A DNA stretch of 64,000 nt from Pseudodesulfovibrio sp. (GCF_028692895.1 NZ_JAQUWN010000001.1:37144-101143); one strand, 5' to 3'. Positions 1-9,260 are shown, counted from the first letter of the stretch. Numbers and translations: made by a program. Notes: generated by a model not told the origin, from the sequence alone.

Positions 1-1
1 G

Positions 2-676
2 GGCGAGTCGCTGGACAGGCTCGGGCTGGCGGGCTTCGCCCTGCACTGGTCGCAAAAGAAGGTCGGCGGCATCGCCACCTGGCACCTGGATGTGGAGCAG
101 ACCGCTGACCAGCCTCTGCGGACCTATTCCAACCTCGTGAAGATCGTGGAGGACAGCGCGCTTTCGCCCGAGGAGGCGAAGCGGGCCATCCAGGCCCTGA
201 CCCTGCTCGGCCGGGCCGAGGCCAAGGTCCACGGCGTTGACCTGGAGACGGTCCACTTCCACGAGATCGGGGCTGTGGACACCATTGTGGACGTTGTGGG
301 CGCCATGGTCCTGCTGGAGGCGCTGGAGGCCGTGGAGACGGTCGTCTCGCCCGTGGATCTCGGGTCGGGATTCGTGACCTGTGCGCATGGCAAAATGCCT
401 GTTCCGGCACCGGCTTGCGCCGAACTGGCCAAGGGGTTGGCCACCTTCGGCTCCGACTGCGGCATGGAGCGGGCCACCCCCACGGGCCTGGCCATCCTGC
501 GGACCATTGCACGGGATTGCGGTCCGCAGCCCATGGGCAGGGTCCTGGCGGTGGGCTACGGCTCGGGCGGGCGATCCTGCGACGAGCAGCCCACCTACGT
601 GCGCGCCTTCCTCTTGGAGACGGTTGTGGGCAAGAAACCCGTGCGTCACCATCATTCCGCACATCATCATGCGTGA
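2..676 (+). CDS. larC: LarC-type nickel insertion protein, 5'-truncated by window edge
   Basis: About 224 codons are visible and the start lies outside the window. The reading frame matches the N-terminal (LarC1) half of LarC, which loads nickel into the pincer cofactor of lactate racemase-type enzymes. The signature segments are VHFHEIGAVDTIVD, the AHGKMPVPAPA loop and ATPTGLAIL. The protein ends soon after this domain with a His-rich tail (HHHSAHHHA). The LarC2 domain, which follows LarC1 in full-length LarC of about 390-400 residues, is absent, and no LarC2-like sequence appears in another frame downstream. The last eight bases overlap the next gene. The family call is firm; the LarC1-only architecture is what I see here, and its meaning is unknown. 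Confidence 0.85.
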   Translation, partial: GESLDRLGLAGFALHWSQKKVGGIATWHLDVEQTADQPLRTYSNLVKIVEDSALSPEEAKRAIQALTLLGRAEAKVHGVDLETVHFHEIGAVDTIVDVVGAMVLLEALEAVETVVSPVDLGSGFVTCAHGKMPVPAPACAELAKGLATFGSDCGMERATPTGLAILRTIARDCGPQPMGRVLAVGYGSGGRSCDEQPTYVRAFLLETVVGKKPVRHHHSAHHHA

Positions 677-1334
677 TACGGTCGAGGTGATCATCGCCCG
701 ATACCGGGAGGACGTCTCCTGGGCCGATGAGCTGGGCTATGATTACGTCGTGTACGACAAGGGGGACGATGCGCCAACTGGCGCTGTCCCGCTGCCGAAC
801 ATCGGGCGGGAGGCGCATACCTATTTCACCCATGTCGTGCGCGAGTACGACAACCTGGCCAGGGTCAACGTCTTTGTCCAGGGCGATCCGTTCGATCACA
901 TTGATCGGACGGGGCGGGGCACGCCGGCGATGTTGCGGTCGATGATTGCGGACGTTGCGGACGGTCGCGTTCCGTTCCGGGGGTTCGCCTGGTTCCGGCT
1001 GGAGTGCGACGCGCTGGGGCGGCCGCACGACATGCGCCTTGAAAGCAACCGGGGCCGCTGGTCCGGGTGGGGCAAGGACATCCCGGTGGGGACGGTCTTC
1101 ACCGCGCTCTTCGCCGCCGCGCCGCCCGAGCGGATAGTGGCTCGGGCGCCGACCGGCGTTTTCGCCGTCACGGGTGAGCGCATCCGGACCCGGCCGCGCG
1201 CCTTCTACGAGCACGCCCTGCGCCTGGCGGAGCGGGACCCGGACGACGCGAACAACACCGGCCACGCCATCGAGCGGCTCTGGCAATACATATTCAACGG
1301 CAACACGGCCTGGAACCGGGAGCGCTATGACTAG
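669..1334 (+). CDS. DUF3431-like protein
   Basis: A 221-residue protein starting at an ATG that overlaps the larC stop by 8 bp, which suggests translational coupling. It opens with a VEVIIARYREDVSWADELG block and carries LPNIGREAHTYFTHVV followed by VNVFVQGDPFDH. These are the conserved blocks of the DUF3431 family, whose biochemical function I do not know; the fold may be glycosyltransferase-like, but that is speculation. There is no signal peptide or membrane segment, so it is probably cytoplasmic. The overlap with a nickel-cofactor gene does not by itself indicate a shared pathway. Confidence 0.75.
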   Translation: MRDTVEVIIARYREDVSWADELGYDYVVYDKGDDAPTGAVPLPNIGREAHTYFTHVVREYDNLARVNVFVQGDPFDHIDRTGRGTPAMLRSMIADVADGRVPFRGFAWFRLECDALGRPHDMRLESNRGRWSGWGKDIPVGTVFTALFAAAPPERIVARAPTGVFAVTGERIRTRPRAFYEHALRLAERDPDDANNTGHAIERLWQYIFNGNTAWNRERYD

Positions 1335-1400
1335 GGCGGCGGGCGCTGGACGCGGGGCAGGGCGGATCGCGGCCGTCCCGTACGTGGAGGCGGTCCGCTG

Positions 1401-2621
1401 ATGCTGCCGCTCAACCTGCGCATCGCCGTGTCGTCGCTCCGGGCGCACAAGTGGCGGGCCATCCTGGCCATGCTCGGCGTGTTCCTCGGGGCCCTGGCCT
1501 TCACCGGGGTGCAGCACGTCTCGGAAATCCTGGTCCGCCGGGCCGAGATCGAGACGGAGCAGCTCGGGCCTAACCTCTATGCGGTCCTGGCCGGGCAGAT
1601 CCGGTTCCGCCGCAGCGGCGAGATGCGCACGGACGGGAACATCAAGACCTTTCAGCTCTCGGACGCGCAGGCGCTCATCGACGGGGTTCCGTCGGTCCTG
1701 GAGGGCGCGCCCTTCGTCAGCGCCAACCTGCAGGTGCGGGGAGGCGGCAACGCGGTCACGGCCAAAATTCTGGCCACCTGGCCGCAGTACCAGAGCATCC
1801 GCAGTTTTTATCCGGACACGGGCCGGTTCTTCACCGGGCGGGAAGTGGAGGAGCGGGCCAAGGTCTGCGTGCTCGGCCGCAAGATCGCCGAGCGGCTCTT
1901 CGGCCGGGCGGAGAACGCGGTGGGCCGCCTGGTCTACCTTTACCGCGCCTCGTTCCACGTCGTCGGCGTCATGGAGGGCAAGGGGCGCGACGTCTCGGGC
2001 GAGGACCAGGACGAATACCTGCTCATGCCGCTTTCCACCTACATGCGCCGGGCGAGCAACCAGACCTGGGTAAACGGCGTGTTCCTGCGCCTGGACGGCG
2101 AGGCCGGCCTGGACCAGGTCCAGGCCTCTGTCAACGCCATCATGCGCAGTCGCCACGCCCTGACGCCGGGCGAGCCGGACGACTTCGCCTCCATGACCCC
2201 GCGCGACGCCATGCAGTTGCAGCGCCAGGCCCTGGACCTGATGTCCACCCTGGGCGGCATCTCGTCGGTCATCTCCTTCGCCGTGGGCGGGCTGGGCATC
2301 CTCTCCATCATGATCCTGGTGGTGCGCGCCCGGCGGGTGGAGATCGGGGTGCGCCGGGCCGTGGGGGGCCGCAGGCGCGACATCGTGCGCCAGTTCCTCT
2401 TCGAGTCCGCGCTTATGGCCGGGGTGGGCGGAGCCCTCGGCGTGGCCACCACCCTGGTCCTGGTCGTGGTGGGCTGCAACGTGGCCGACCTGCCCCTGGT
2501 CCTTGACCCGACGAGCCTGGTCGCGACCCTGGCGGGTTCCTGCCTGCTCGGCGTGGCGGCCGGGGCCTACCCGGCCTGGCAGGCGGCGCACATTGAAATC
2601 CTCGACATCCTGAGAAATTAG
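1401..2621 (+). CDS. ABC transporter permease, MacB/FtsX type
   Basis: A 406-residue inner-membrane protein. One hydrophobic helix lies near residues 18-40, then a large periplasmic MacB-type core domain of about 240 residues. Three C-terminal helices (from about residue 280) form the FtsX module, with the cytoplasmic RARRVEIGVRRAVGG stretch typical of the family. A GGAGG ribosome site sits at about 1387-1391. Such permeases work with an ATPase, and often with a periplasmic adaptor, to export peptides, lipoproteins or drugs. No ATPase gene lies in this window next to it, so the partner is either upstream of larC or elsewhere. Substrate unknown. Confidence 0.85.
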   Translation: MLPLNLRIAVSSLRAHKWRAILAMLGVFLGALAFTGVQHVSEILVRRAEIETEQLGPNLYAVLAGQIRFRRSGEMRTDGNIKTFQLSDAQALIDGVPSVLEGAPFVSANLQVRGGGNAVTAKILATWPQYQSIRSFYPDTGRFFTGREVEERAKVCVLGRKIAERLFGRAENAVGRLVYLYRASFHVVGVMEGKGRDVSGEDQDEYLLMPLSTYMRRASNQTWVNGVFLRLDGEAGLDQVQASVNAIMRSRHALTPGEPDDFASMTPRDAMQLQRQALDLMSTLGGISSVISFAVGGLGILSIMILVVRARRVEIGVRRAVGGRRRDIVRQFLFESALMAGVGGALGVATTLVLVVVGCNVADLPLVLDPTSLVATLAGSCLLGVAAGAYPAWQAAHIEILDILRN

Positions 2622-2657
2622 CTTACCATCCAAAATCATTGCTGATACAAAGTAACA

Positions 2658-2697
2658 TAGCTGGCTATTCAATTGAAAAACAGCCGGCTATTTAAAT
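2658..2697 (+). terminator. Hairpin after the permease gene, probable terminator
   Basis: Left arm TAGCTGGCT (2658-2666) pairs with AGCCGGCTA (2682-2690) through one G-U wobble, with a 15-base loop, and is followed by TTTAAAT. It sits 36 bp past the permease stop. The T tract is weak, so this could also be an operator for the TetR gene downstream. Confidence 0.45.
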
Positions 2698-2842
2698 GTC
2701 GGTCCCGCTACCAGGAGAACATCACAAGGCATGATAATTTTCATCAGGCGGTTGACGCGGCGTCGGCGTTGCTGTCCTATGAACGGGGATAGTCCGGCCT
2801 GCGATCGGCACGGCCGTGACGGGGACCAGGGGGAAGATCGCA

Positions 2843-3448
2843 ATGCAAGACGAGGAAAAGACGTTCGAGGAACTGGCTCGCCGCCGACGGATCATCCGGG
2901 CCGCCGTGGAGTGTTTCGGCAAAAAGGGCGTCCGGGACGTGGACATAGACGAAATCGCGGCCAGGGCGGGGGTGGACGTCGCCCAGATCGAGGAAGATTT
3001 CACCTGCAAAGCCTTCCTGGTCTGCGCGGCCGGTGCGGACCAGCTCAACGACGCAATCAACGACTATGTGGCCTCCATGCCCGAGGCCAGCCTCGACGAC
3101 AAGATCATGTTCATCATCAAGCGGCGATGCCAGTGCCTGAGCGAGATGCAGGAAGAGGCGGACATCTTCTACCGGCTGGCCCTGGAGGGTGAGCAGCCGT
3201 GGTCCGACACCCTGGACCAGTTCATCTGGCATCTCTCCGTGCATTTCGCCACGCTCGTCGAACACTCGGTGCGCACCGGCGAGCTCCAGGCCGAAACCGA
3301 CGTCTCCACCACGGTCAAAACCCTGGTTTCCATCTACCTGGCCGGGGTGGCCACCATCGGCATGCGGGCCATGCGGTTCGACGCTGAAAAGGTGCTGCAA
3401 TTCATCGAACCCCAGGTCCGGCTGCTCTTCTCCTGCCATAAGTCCTGA
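2843..3448 (+). CDS. TetR/AcrR-family transcriptional regulator
   Basis: A 201-residue repressor-type protein. The N-terminal helix-turn-helix spans roughly residues 10-55 (IIRAAVECFGKKGVRDVDIDE, then IAARAGVD). The rest is an alpha-helical ligand-binding domain with no close family signature. The ATG at 2843 is preferred because a strong purine-rich site (AGGGGGAAG) lies 6-14 bases upstream; a GTG at 2816 would add nine residues. It is followed by a second, broken TetR gene and then an adaptor and an RND pump in the same direction, so control of that efflux locus is likely but inferred. Confidence 0.85.
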   Translation: MQDEEKTFEELARRRRIIRAAVECFGKKGVRDVDIDEIAARAGVDVAQIEEDFTCKAFLVCAAGADQLNDAINDYVASMPEASLDDKIMFIIKRRCQCLSEMQEEADIFYRLALEGEQPWSDTLDQFIWHLSVHFATLVEHSVRTGELQAETDVSTTVKTLVSIYLAGVATIGMRAMRFDAEKVLQFIEPQVRLLFSCHKS

Positions 3449-3601
3449 CCCGGCGCTGGCCCGGGCCACGTTCGCCTCCCACGCCTTCATCCCTTCCTCC
3501 GCACGCGGGCCGCCTTGTTGCGCCCGGCGTGGGAAGCGGCGGCCCTTGCCACAATTCGCAAACAGCGTTTATAAAGCGAAGAGTGTTTGCTGGCCCTGGC
3601 A

Positions 3602-4102
3602 ATGAGCAAGCAACAACGAAGGAAACGTGACCGGGAAGCCATGGGGCGGCGCATCCTGGACGCAGCCAGGACCCTGTTGGTCCGCCGGGGCTGTCCATGC
3701 GGGGCGTCGCCTCGGCCATCGAGTACAGCCCGGCGGCCCTTTACCGGTATTTCTGCAACAAGCTCGAAATCCTCCCGGACTGCGCGAAGAGGGCTTCGTT
3801 CGGTTCGTGGCCTCCCGGCGCGAGCTCCAGCACACCGAGCACGACCCCCTTGAGCGGCTGCGCGTGGGCGGTGCAGCTACGCGGCTTTCGCCATCAACGA
3901 GCCGGAATACTTCCGGCTCATGTTCTGCACCAACTGCCGGGAGGTTGACCTGGAAGAAGAAAAGGCGAAAAACTCCCGTGATTCAGACGAGCTCTTTCGC
4001 TCCTCCGTGCGGGGCTGCGTCGCCGCCCTCGCCAATGAAACGGACATCGAACGGGTCGTCGGGCACATCGTCGGCCTCGGCCTGCGGCCCGGATTCCGGT
4101 GA
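3602..4102 (+). pseudogene. Frameshifted TetR-family regulator remnant
   Basis: A TetR-like protein can be rebuilt only by changing frame three times. MSKQQRRKRDREAMGRRIL reads in one frame to about 3690. LSMRGVASAIEYSPAALYRY continues in a second frame, LREEGFVRFVASRRE (about 3783-3870) in a third, and SYAAFAINEPEYFRLMF (from about 3883) returns to the first and runs to the TGA at 4102. Each step is consistent with loss of one base. The HTH core (GVASAIEYSPAALYRYF) is clear. It lies immediately before the efflux adaptor gene, the usual place for its local repressor. Either the repressor is dead, which could leave the pump deregulated, or the sequence carries base-calling errors. Confidence 0.75.
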
Positions 4103-4136
4103 TCTCAGCAACCATTCACCAACAGGTGAGCTTGCC

Positions 4137-5201
4137 ATGAACTATCTCATACCACTGCTTTTTCTGGCCCTGCTCCTCGCAGGCTGCAACGACGACAAAA
4201 AAGTCGAAAGCGCCGTACCGGCGCACACGGCCGCCGCCGAGGCCCCGGCTCCGACCCCGGAACCCGCCGCCGCTCCGGCCGCGCCGGCCCAAAGCTTCAT
4301 CGCCCGGTCCGCCGCGCGCGAGGCCGCCCTTACCGGTTTCACGCGCGCCCGCAACTCCATGACCCTGGTCTCCGAGGAGTCCGGCCGCGTGCACAAGGTG
4401 GTGGCCGACGTGGGCGACACCCTGAACACGTTCGGCCTCTTCGCCGAGCTCGACACCACCTTCATCGAGCTCGACCTGGAACAGAACCGGGCCGACCAGG
4501 CCCGACTCCTGTCCGAGGTGGCCTACAACAAGAAGGAAATGGACCGCTACCAGGCTCTGGTCAAAAGCAAGAACGCCGCCCAGTCGACCCTTGACAACAA
4601 CATCCGCGCCCACCAGTCCGCCCTGCAGCAACTGCGCGCCAAGCAGATCGAGGAGCGCGTACTTTCGGAACGCATGAAGCGCTTCTCCCTGCTCGGCCCT
4701 TCCGGCTGGAAGGTCGTCACCCGCTACATCGAGCCCGGCGAGTGGGTCACCAAGGGAGAAAAGGTCGCCGAACTCGGGCGTTACGACGTGCTCCTCGTGC
4801 CCTTCGCCCTGACCAGCGCCGAATACCGCGTCCTCAAGGACAAAAAGGACATCCGCCTGCGCATGACCGACCTCGACCGGATCGTCGAGGCCACCATCGC
4901 CCGCGTCTCGCCCGGCTTCGATCCCCAGTCGCGCAAGATCAACGTGGACCTGGAAATAACCACCGGCGACTTCGAGTTCCGCGGCGGCCTGCGCGCCGAA
5001 CTGCTTCTCGACCTGCCCGACCCCGGCGGGGCCGTGCTCGTGCCCAAGTCCGCCCTGGTCAAGGCCTACGAGGAATACTTCCTGGTCACCCCGGACAACC
5101 AGCGCGTCCGCGTCGTCCTCCTCGGCGCCGCCGAAGACGACCTGCGCCGCGTCTCCAGCCCGGACGTGCGGCCGGGAGACAGGTTTCTGCTGAACCCGTA
5201 G
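4137..5201 (+). CDS. Periplasmic adaptor (HlyD/AcrA-type) lipoprotein of an RND pump
   Basis: A 354-residue membrane-fusion protein. The N-terminus is a lipoprotein signal (LLFLALLLAGC, lipidated Cys near residue 17), followed by an Ala/Pro-rich linker. A biotinyl-lipoyl-like half-motif (SGRVHKVVADVGDTLN), an alpha-hairpin with a coiled coil (about residues 110-180) and the returning half (YIEPGEWVTKGEKVAELG) come next, then the beta-barrel and membrane-proximal parts. The ATG at 4137 has an AGGTGAG site. The RND pump gene follows after a repeat-containing spacer. No TolC-type outer-membrane gene is present in the window. Confidence 0.9.
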   Translation: MNYLIPLLFLALLLAGCNDDKKVESAVPAHTAAAEAPAPTPEPAAAPAAPAQSFIARSAAREAALTGFTRARNSMTLVSEESGRVHKVVADVGDTLNTFGLFAELDTTFIELDLEQNRADQARLLSEVAYNKKEMDRYQALVKSKNAAQSTLDNNIRAHQSALQQLRAKQIEERVLSERMKRFSLLGPSGWKVVTRYIEPGEWVTKGEKVAELGRYDVLLVPFALTSAEYRVLKDKKDIRLRMTDLDRIVEATIARVSPGFDPQSRKINVDLEITTGDFEFRGGLRAELLLDLPDPGGAVLVPKSALVKAYEEYFLVTPDNQRVRVVLLGAAEDDLRRVSSPDVRPGDRFLLNP

Positions 5202-5208
5202 GCGCGGC

Positions 5209-5450
5209 ATGGGGGATGACTCCGGCGGCCCCTTCGGGGAGACCAGGGCGCTGCCCTGGACCCGGCAGGGACAAAGCCCCTGCACCCCACTCTCCGCTTC
5301 GCGGGGGCAGAGCCCGATGGCTGGGCGGCGCGGTCCGGACGGCGTGCGGGGCGGTCAGGCGGCGTCCGGGAGTCTTCGGGTGGGCCGCTTTCGCCCGCCG
5401 GGACGAAAACAGCCCGCCCGAAGACTCCCGGACAGTGGCCCGGTTGAAGA
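5209..5450. repeat. Dispersed intergenic repeat, copy A
   Basis: This fills the roughly 400-base gap between adaptor and pump genes. The first half (5241-5298, starting GACCAGGGCGCTGCCCTGG) is nearly identical to 31034-31091. The second half is a long hairpin: arms 5364-5385 and 5412-5433 are complementary at 21 of 22 positions, and the loop core 5388-5409 (beginning CTTTCGCCC, ending GACGAAAA) matches 31184-31205 at 21 of 22 positions. It has no coding potential. Confidence 0.85.
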
Positions 5451-5600
5451 GGGGGGAGTGTTTGGGGGAGAAAAGGGGATTAAAACAATTTGTTTTGTTA
5501 TTTCAAATGCCTTTAAAATTGGACTTGAACGTTTGACATTGCGGTAGTCGCACGGATCAACTTGGCCCGCTCCCCCCGGCCGCCGGAGGCATCTTCATCC

Positions 5601-8600
5601 ATGATACGCGAGATAGTGCATTATACGCTCAGGCAGAAGGTTTTGGTGAACCTTGTGTTTGTGGTGTTGATGGTGGTCGGGGTGTTTTGCGTCTTCAACC
5701 TGCCGGTGGAGCGGTATCCAGACGTGCGCATGGGCCAGGTGGTGATCAGCGGTTTTTTGCCCGGCGCGAGTCCGGCCGAGGTGGAGACGCTGGTCACGCG
5801 CAAGATCGAGGACGCGCTGGAGGACCTGGAGAACGTGGAGTACATCCGTTCGCGGTCGTTTCGGCAGCGCGCCTCGGTCATGGTCAAGTTTCTGGACGAT
5901 ACCGACTACGACGCTTTGTATGACGAATTGCGATTCAAGGTGTTGTCGATCCAGAACGATCTGCCCGAGGAAATGGACCCGCCGACGTTCACGGTGATCC
6001 GGGTGAGCGAGTGGCTGCCGGTGATTTCGGTGAACCTGACCGGGGACAGGGCCAACCGGGCGTTGACGCTGATGGCTGAGGAGATGCGCATCCCGTTGCA
6101 GCGCATTCCGGGGGTCAAGGAGGTGCAGATCAACGGCGAGTTCACGCGCGAGTTCCACGTCTCGCTCGATCCGGGCAAGATGATGCGGCTCGGCGTGACC
6201 TTCGACGAGGTGGCCAAGGCGCTGAGCGGGGCGAACTTTTCGGTCCCGGCTGGCGATTTCGTCAGCGATTCCGGCGAGTACGTCATCGTGGCGGACGAGA
6301 AGTTCCGGTCGCGGGACAAGATCGCGGCCACGGTGGTACGGCGCGACGGCGACGGCTCGTTCGTGACGGTGGGCGACGTGATCAGCGAGGCGGGCATGGC
6401 CTATCGCGATCCCTTCGTGATCTCGTCGGTGAACGGCAAGGACTCGGTGTCGGTGAAGATCATCAAGACCCCGGGGGGCAACGCCCTGGACATCGGGGCG
6501 GCGGTGGAGCGTGTGGTGGCGGATTTCCGGCCCATCCTGGACAGGGAGGGCGTGACCCCGGTCATGACCCAGGACCAGCGGGTCTACATCAACGAGAACA
6601 TCGACACCCTGGGGTCCAACCTGCTGCTGGGCATCGTCCTGGTCTGCGGCTGCATCTGGCTGGTGATGGGTTTCCGCAACGCCATGCTGACCACGGTGGG
6701 CATCCCGTTCTCGTTTTTGGTGACCATGATAATCATGTGGCTCACCAACAACTCCATCAATGAAATCACACTGTTTTCCTTTGTGCTCGTCAGCGGCATC
6801 ATCGTGGACGACGCCATCGTGGTGGTGGAGAACATCTACCGCCACGTCCAGGAGGGGCGGCCGCTCAAGGAGGCGGTGGTGGAGGGCGCGAGCGAGGTCT
6901 GCATCCCGGTGCTGGCGGCCACCTCCACCACGGTGGCGGCGTTCCTGCCCATGCTCATCATGACCGGGTCCACGGGCGAGTTTTTCGCCCTCGTGCCCAA
7001 GGCCGTGAGCTTCGCGCTTCTGGCGTCCATGGCCGAGTGCCTGCTCATTTTGCCGCCGCATTTTCTGGACTGGCCGGGGGCCAGGCGGCTTCGGAGCGAG
7101 TCGCGCACGCACAGCCGCCGCGCCGCCGACCCCCGGTTCCTGGTCGCGTTGCGGGGCGGGGTGGACCGCGTCCTCGGGCTGACCATGCGCCATCGCCGGA
7201 AGTCCCTGGTGGTGGTGTTCGGGGCGTTCATCCTGGCCATCGTCACCCTCGTCGTGTCCGTGACCGGGGCCATGCCGCTGTTGCGCATCAAATTCTTCCC
7301 GGACGAGTACAGCCTGTTCTACGTGTCCATGGAGGGGCCGGTGGGCACGGACGTCTACGCCACATCGGACAAGGCCAAGTCCGTGGCCGCCTTCCTGCAC
7401 GGGCTGGGGCCGGGCGCGGTCCAGGCCGCGTCCGCCCTGGCGGGCATGGACATCACCGAGGATTACGAGAACGTGTTCGGGTCCAACAGGGCCATCGTCA
7501 TCGTGGAGATGCCCGCCAGGGACGCGCAGCATTTCGCCGAGAATCCGGACAACGACCCGCAGCTCCTGCTCGACATCGTGCGGCGAAAGCTGGAGCCCCA
7601 TGAAAAGGGCGGCTGGACCATGCACGTCTGGGCGGAAAAGGGCGGACCGCCATCGGGAAAGGACCTGAACATCCGGGTTCTCGGCCCGGACCAGCAGGCC
7701 GTGCGCGCCCTCAAGGACGACGTGGACGGCTGGCTCCGGCACAACAAGGCCATCGCCCCGTACCTGACCGACTTCAAGACCGACACGGGCACGGACAACC
7801 GCGTCTTCCGGTTCAGTTCGGACAGCGCGCGCATCTCGGAGTACGGGCTTACACCGTCCCAGGTGGTGGCCCTGGCGGGCGGCCTGCTGGACGGCCGGTT
7901 CGTGGGCAAATTCCGGGCCTCGGACGAGGACATCGACCTGCGGCTCAAGATCGACAAGCGGTTCCTCAAGAACCCGGAGGACGCCCTAAGCATCCCTATC
8001 CTGGAGGACGACCAGGGGCCGGTGCGCGTGGGCGACCTGGTCACGGTCGGCACCTATCGCGAGCCGGGGCAGCTCAACCGGTTCCAGCGGCAGCGGGCCG
8101 TGACCATCACGGCCAACATCCGCCCCGGCGCGCCGGTCAACGCCCCGAGCGTGGTCCACGACATCCGCGCCTATTACGGCACCATAAAGGCCGAATATCC
8201 CGGCGCGACCCTCAACTTCGCCGGAGAATACGAGTCCACAGGTCGATCGTTCACCTCGCTGACCTACGCCTTTCTCATCGCCATCCTGCTGATATACACG
8301 ATTCTGGCCTGCCAGTTCCAGTCGTACGTCCAGCCGGTAATTATCCTCTCGGCCGTGGCCTTCGCCCTGACCGGCGTGGTCTTCGGGACCATGCTGACGC
8401 GCTCGCTGTTCACCGTGAACAGCTTCATCGCCACGGTCGGCGTCACCGGCGTGGTGGTCAACGACTCGCTGGTCCTGCTCGACTTCATCAATCGGCTCTA
8501 TGCGGCCGGGTACTCCCGGGCCGAGGCCGTGCGGGAGGGCGTGCGCATCCGGCTGCGGCCCATCCTGCTGACCACCCTGACCACGACGCTGGGCCTGCTG

Positions 8601-8843
8601 CCCATGGCCGTAGGCATCCCGTCGTATTCGCTGGTCTGGGGGACCATGGCCACCACCTTCGTCACCGGGTTGTGCGTGGCGACGACGCTGACGTTGTTCA
8701 TCATGCCCGTTGAATGGGATTTGTTGATGCGATGGAGCGAGAAGAGGGAGCGGAAGCGGCGCGAGCGCGAGGGCGGGGAAACCGGTGGCGCTCGCGGGGA
8801 GGCCGAGGTTGTCGCGGAGGCGGATGAGGGAGAGGGCCGGTAG
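5601..8843 (+). CDS. RND-family efflux transporter permease
   Basis: A 1080-residue inner-membrane proton-driven pump of the AcrB/CzcA superfamily. It begins MIREIVHYTLRQKVLVNLVF with the first helix near residue 12. A porter domain follows (LPVERYPDV and SGFLPGASPAEVETLVT are typical), then the first helix bundle around residues 335-500 with GIIVDDAIVVVENIYRH, a second porter domain, and a second bundle from about residue 885 (GVTGVVVNDSLVLLDFINR). The acidic pair IVDDA in helix 4 fits proton relay. The ATG at 5601 has GGAGG at 5585-5589; upstream in-frame residues are less likely. It pairs with the upstream adaptor. Substrate unknown. Confidence 0.92.
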   Translation: MIREIVHYTLRQKVLVNLVFVVLMVVGVFCVFNLPVERYPDVRMGQVVISGFLPGASPAEVETLVTRKIEDALEDLENVEYIRSRSFRQRASVMVKFLDDTDYDALYDELRFKVLSIQNDLPEEMDPPTFTVIRVSEWLPVISVNLTGDRANRALTLMAEEMRIPLQRIPGVKEVQINGEFTREFHVSLDPGKMMRLGVTFDEVAKALSGANFSVPAGDFVSDSGEYVIVADEKFRSRDKIAATVVRRDGDGSFVTVGDVISEAGMAYRDPFVISSVNGKDSVSVKIIKTPGGNALDIGAAVERVVADFRPILDREGVTPVMTQDQRVYINENIDTLGSNLLLGIVLVCGCIWLVMGFRNAMLTTVGIPFSFLVTMIIMWLTNNSINEITLFSFVLVSGIIVDDAIVVVENIYRHVQEGRPLKEAVVEGASEVCIPVLAATSTTVAAFLPMLIMTGSTGEFFALVPKAVSFALLASMAECLLILPPHFLDWPGARRLRSESRTHSRRAADPRFLVALRGGVDRVLGLTMRHRRKSLVVVFGAFILAIVTLVVSVTGAMPLLRIKFFPDEYSLFYVSMEGPVGTDVYATSDKAKSVAAFLHGLGPGAVQAASALAGMDITEDYENVFGSNRAIVIVEMPARDAQHFAENPDNDPQLLLDIVRRKLEPHEKGGWTMHVWAEKGGPPSGKDLNIRVLGPDQQAVRALKDDVDGWLRHNKAIAPYLTDFKTDTGTDNRVFRFSSDSARISEYGLTPSQVVALAGGLLDGRFVGKFRASDEDIDLRLKIDKRFLKNPEDALSIPILEDDQGPVRVGDLVTVGTYREPGQLNRFQRQRAVTITANIRPGAPVNAPSVVHDIRAYYGTIKAEYPGATLNFAGEYESTGRSFTSLTYAFLIAILLIYTILACQFQSYVQPVIILSAVAFALTGVVFGTMLTRSLFTVNSFIATVGVTGVVVNDSLVLLDFINRLYAAGYSRAEAVREGVRIRLRPILLTTLTTTLGLLPMAVGIPSYSLVWGTMATTFVTGLCVATTLTLFIMPVEWDLLMRWSEKRERKRREREGGETGGARGEAEVVAEADEGEGR

Positions 8844-8971
8844 TCTGGAGTTTTTATAGAAATTTTCTGGAGAAGTGAAGAGAGAACGAGAATTGTTGAC
8901 AGTTTTTGTGTGGGGTGGGGGAGTTTGAGGGAGGGGAAGGCAGGCGGCGGCTTGGAAGTGTGACGAGAGCC

Positions 8972-9006
8972 GGGGGAAGCGTTGGCTTCCCCCTCCACGT
9001 TTTTTT
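8972..9006 (+). terminator. Rho-independent terminator after the RND gene
   Basis: GGGGGAAGC (8972-8980) and GCTTCCCCC (8985-8993) form a perfect 9-bp stem with a GTTG loop; a seven-T run follows at 9000-9006. The stretch 8844-8971 holds no gene. Confidence 0.85.
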
Positions 9007-9050
9007 AATGCCCTGCGCGGGCGGCGGTTCTTTTTTTGCTGTGTGGATTG

Positions 9051-9260
9051 TCAAATCAAACTGAACGCCTCGGCAAGTCCGCGCTCCTCAATAATTCCCA
9101 AGGGTGTCCTGTAGCCAAATTTTTTCCTTGGTCGATGGTTTATAAGATCAACCGCCCACTTCAATTTGCTTGGATCGGCGAAGTTTGAAGATTTTCGTTT
9201 TGGATAGAACTGCCGCAACAAGCCGTTCGTCTGTTCGTTCAGAGCTCTCTCGTTGGGTGC
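9051..9260 (-). pseudogene. IS30-family transposase C-terminal remnant
   Basis: About 70 codons on the minus strand match the end of IS30-type transposases. They include NERALNEQTNGLLRQFYPK (equivalent to the conserved ENTNGLLRQYFPK block carrying the catalytic Glu) and LINHRPRKKFGYRTPLG. The rest of the roughly 320-380 residue enzyme, including the N-terminal HTH and the first two Asp residues, is missing; sequence upstream of about 9260 is unrelated. I could not find terminal inverted repeats, so this is a decayed fragment that cannot move on its own. Confidence 0.8.

Noticed and set aside
644..676. Histidine-rich end of LarC as an artificial tag
   Set aside because: Two His runs split by SA are common in nickel-handling proteins and lie inside native sequence.
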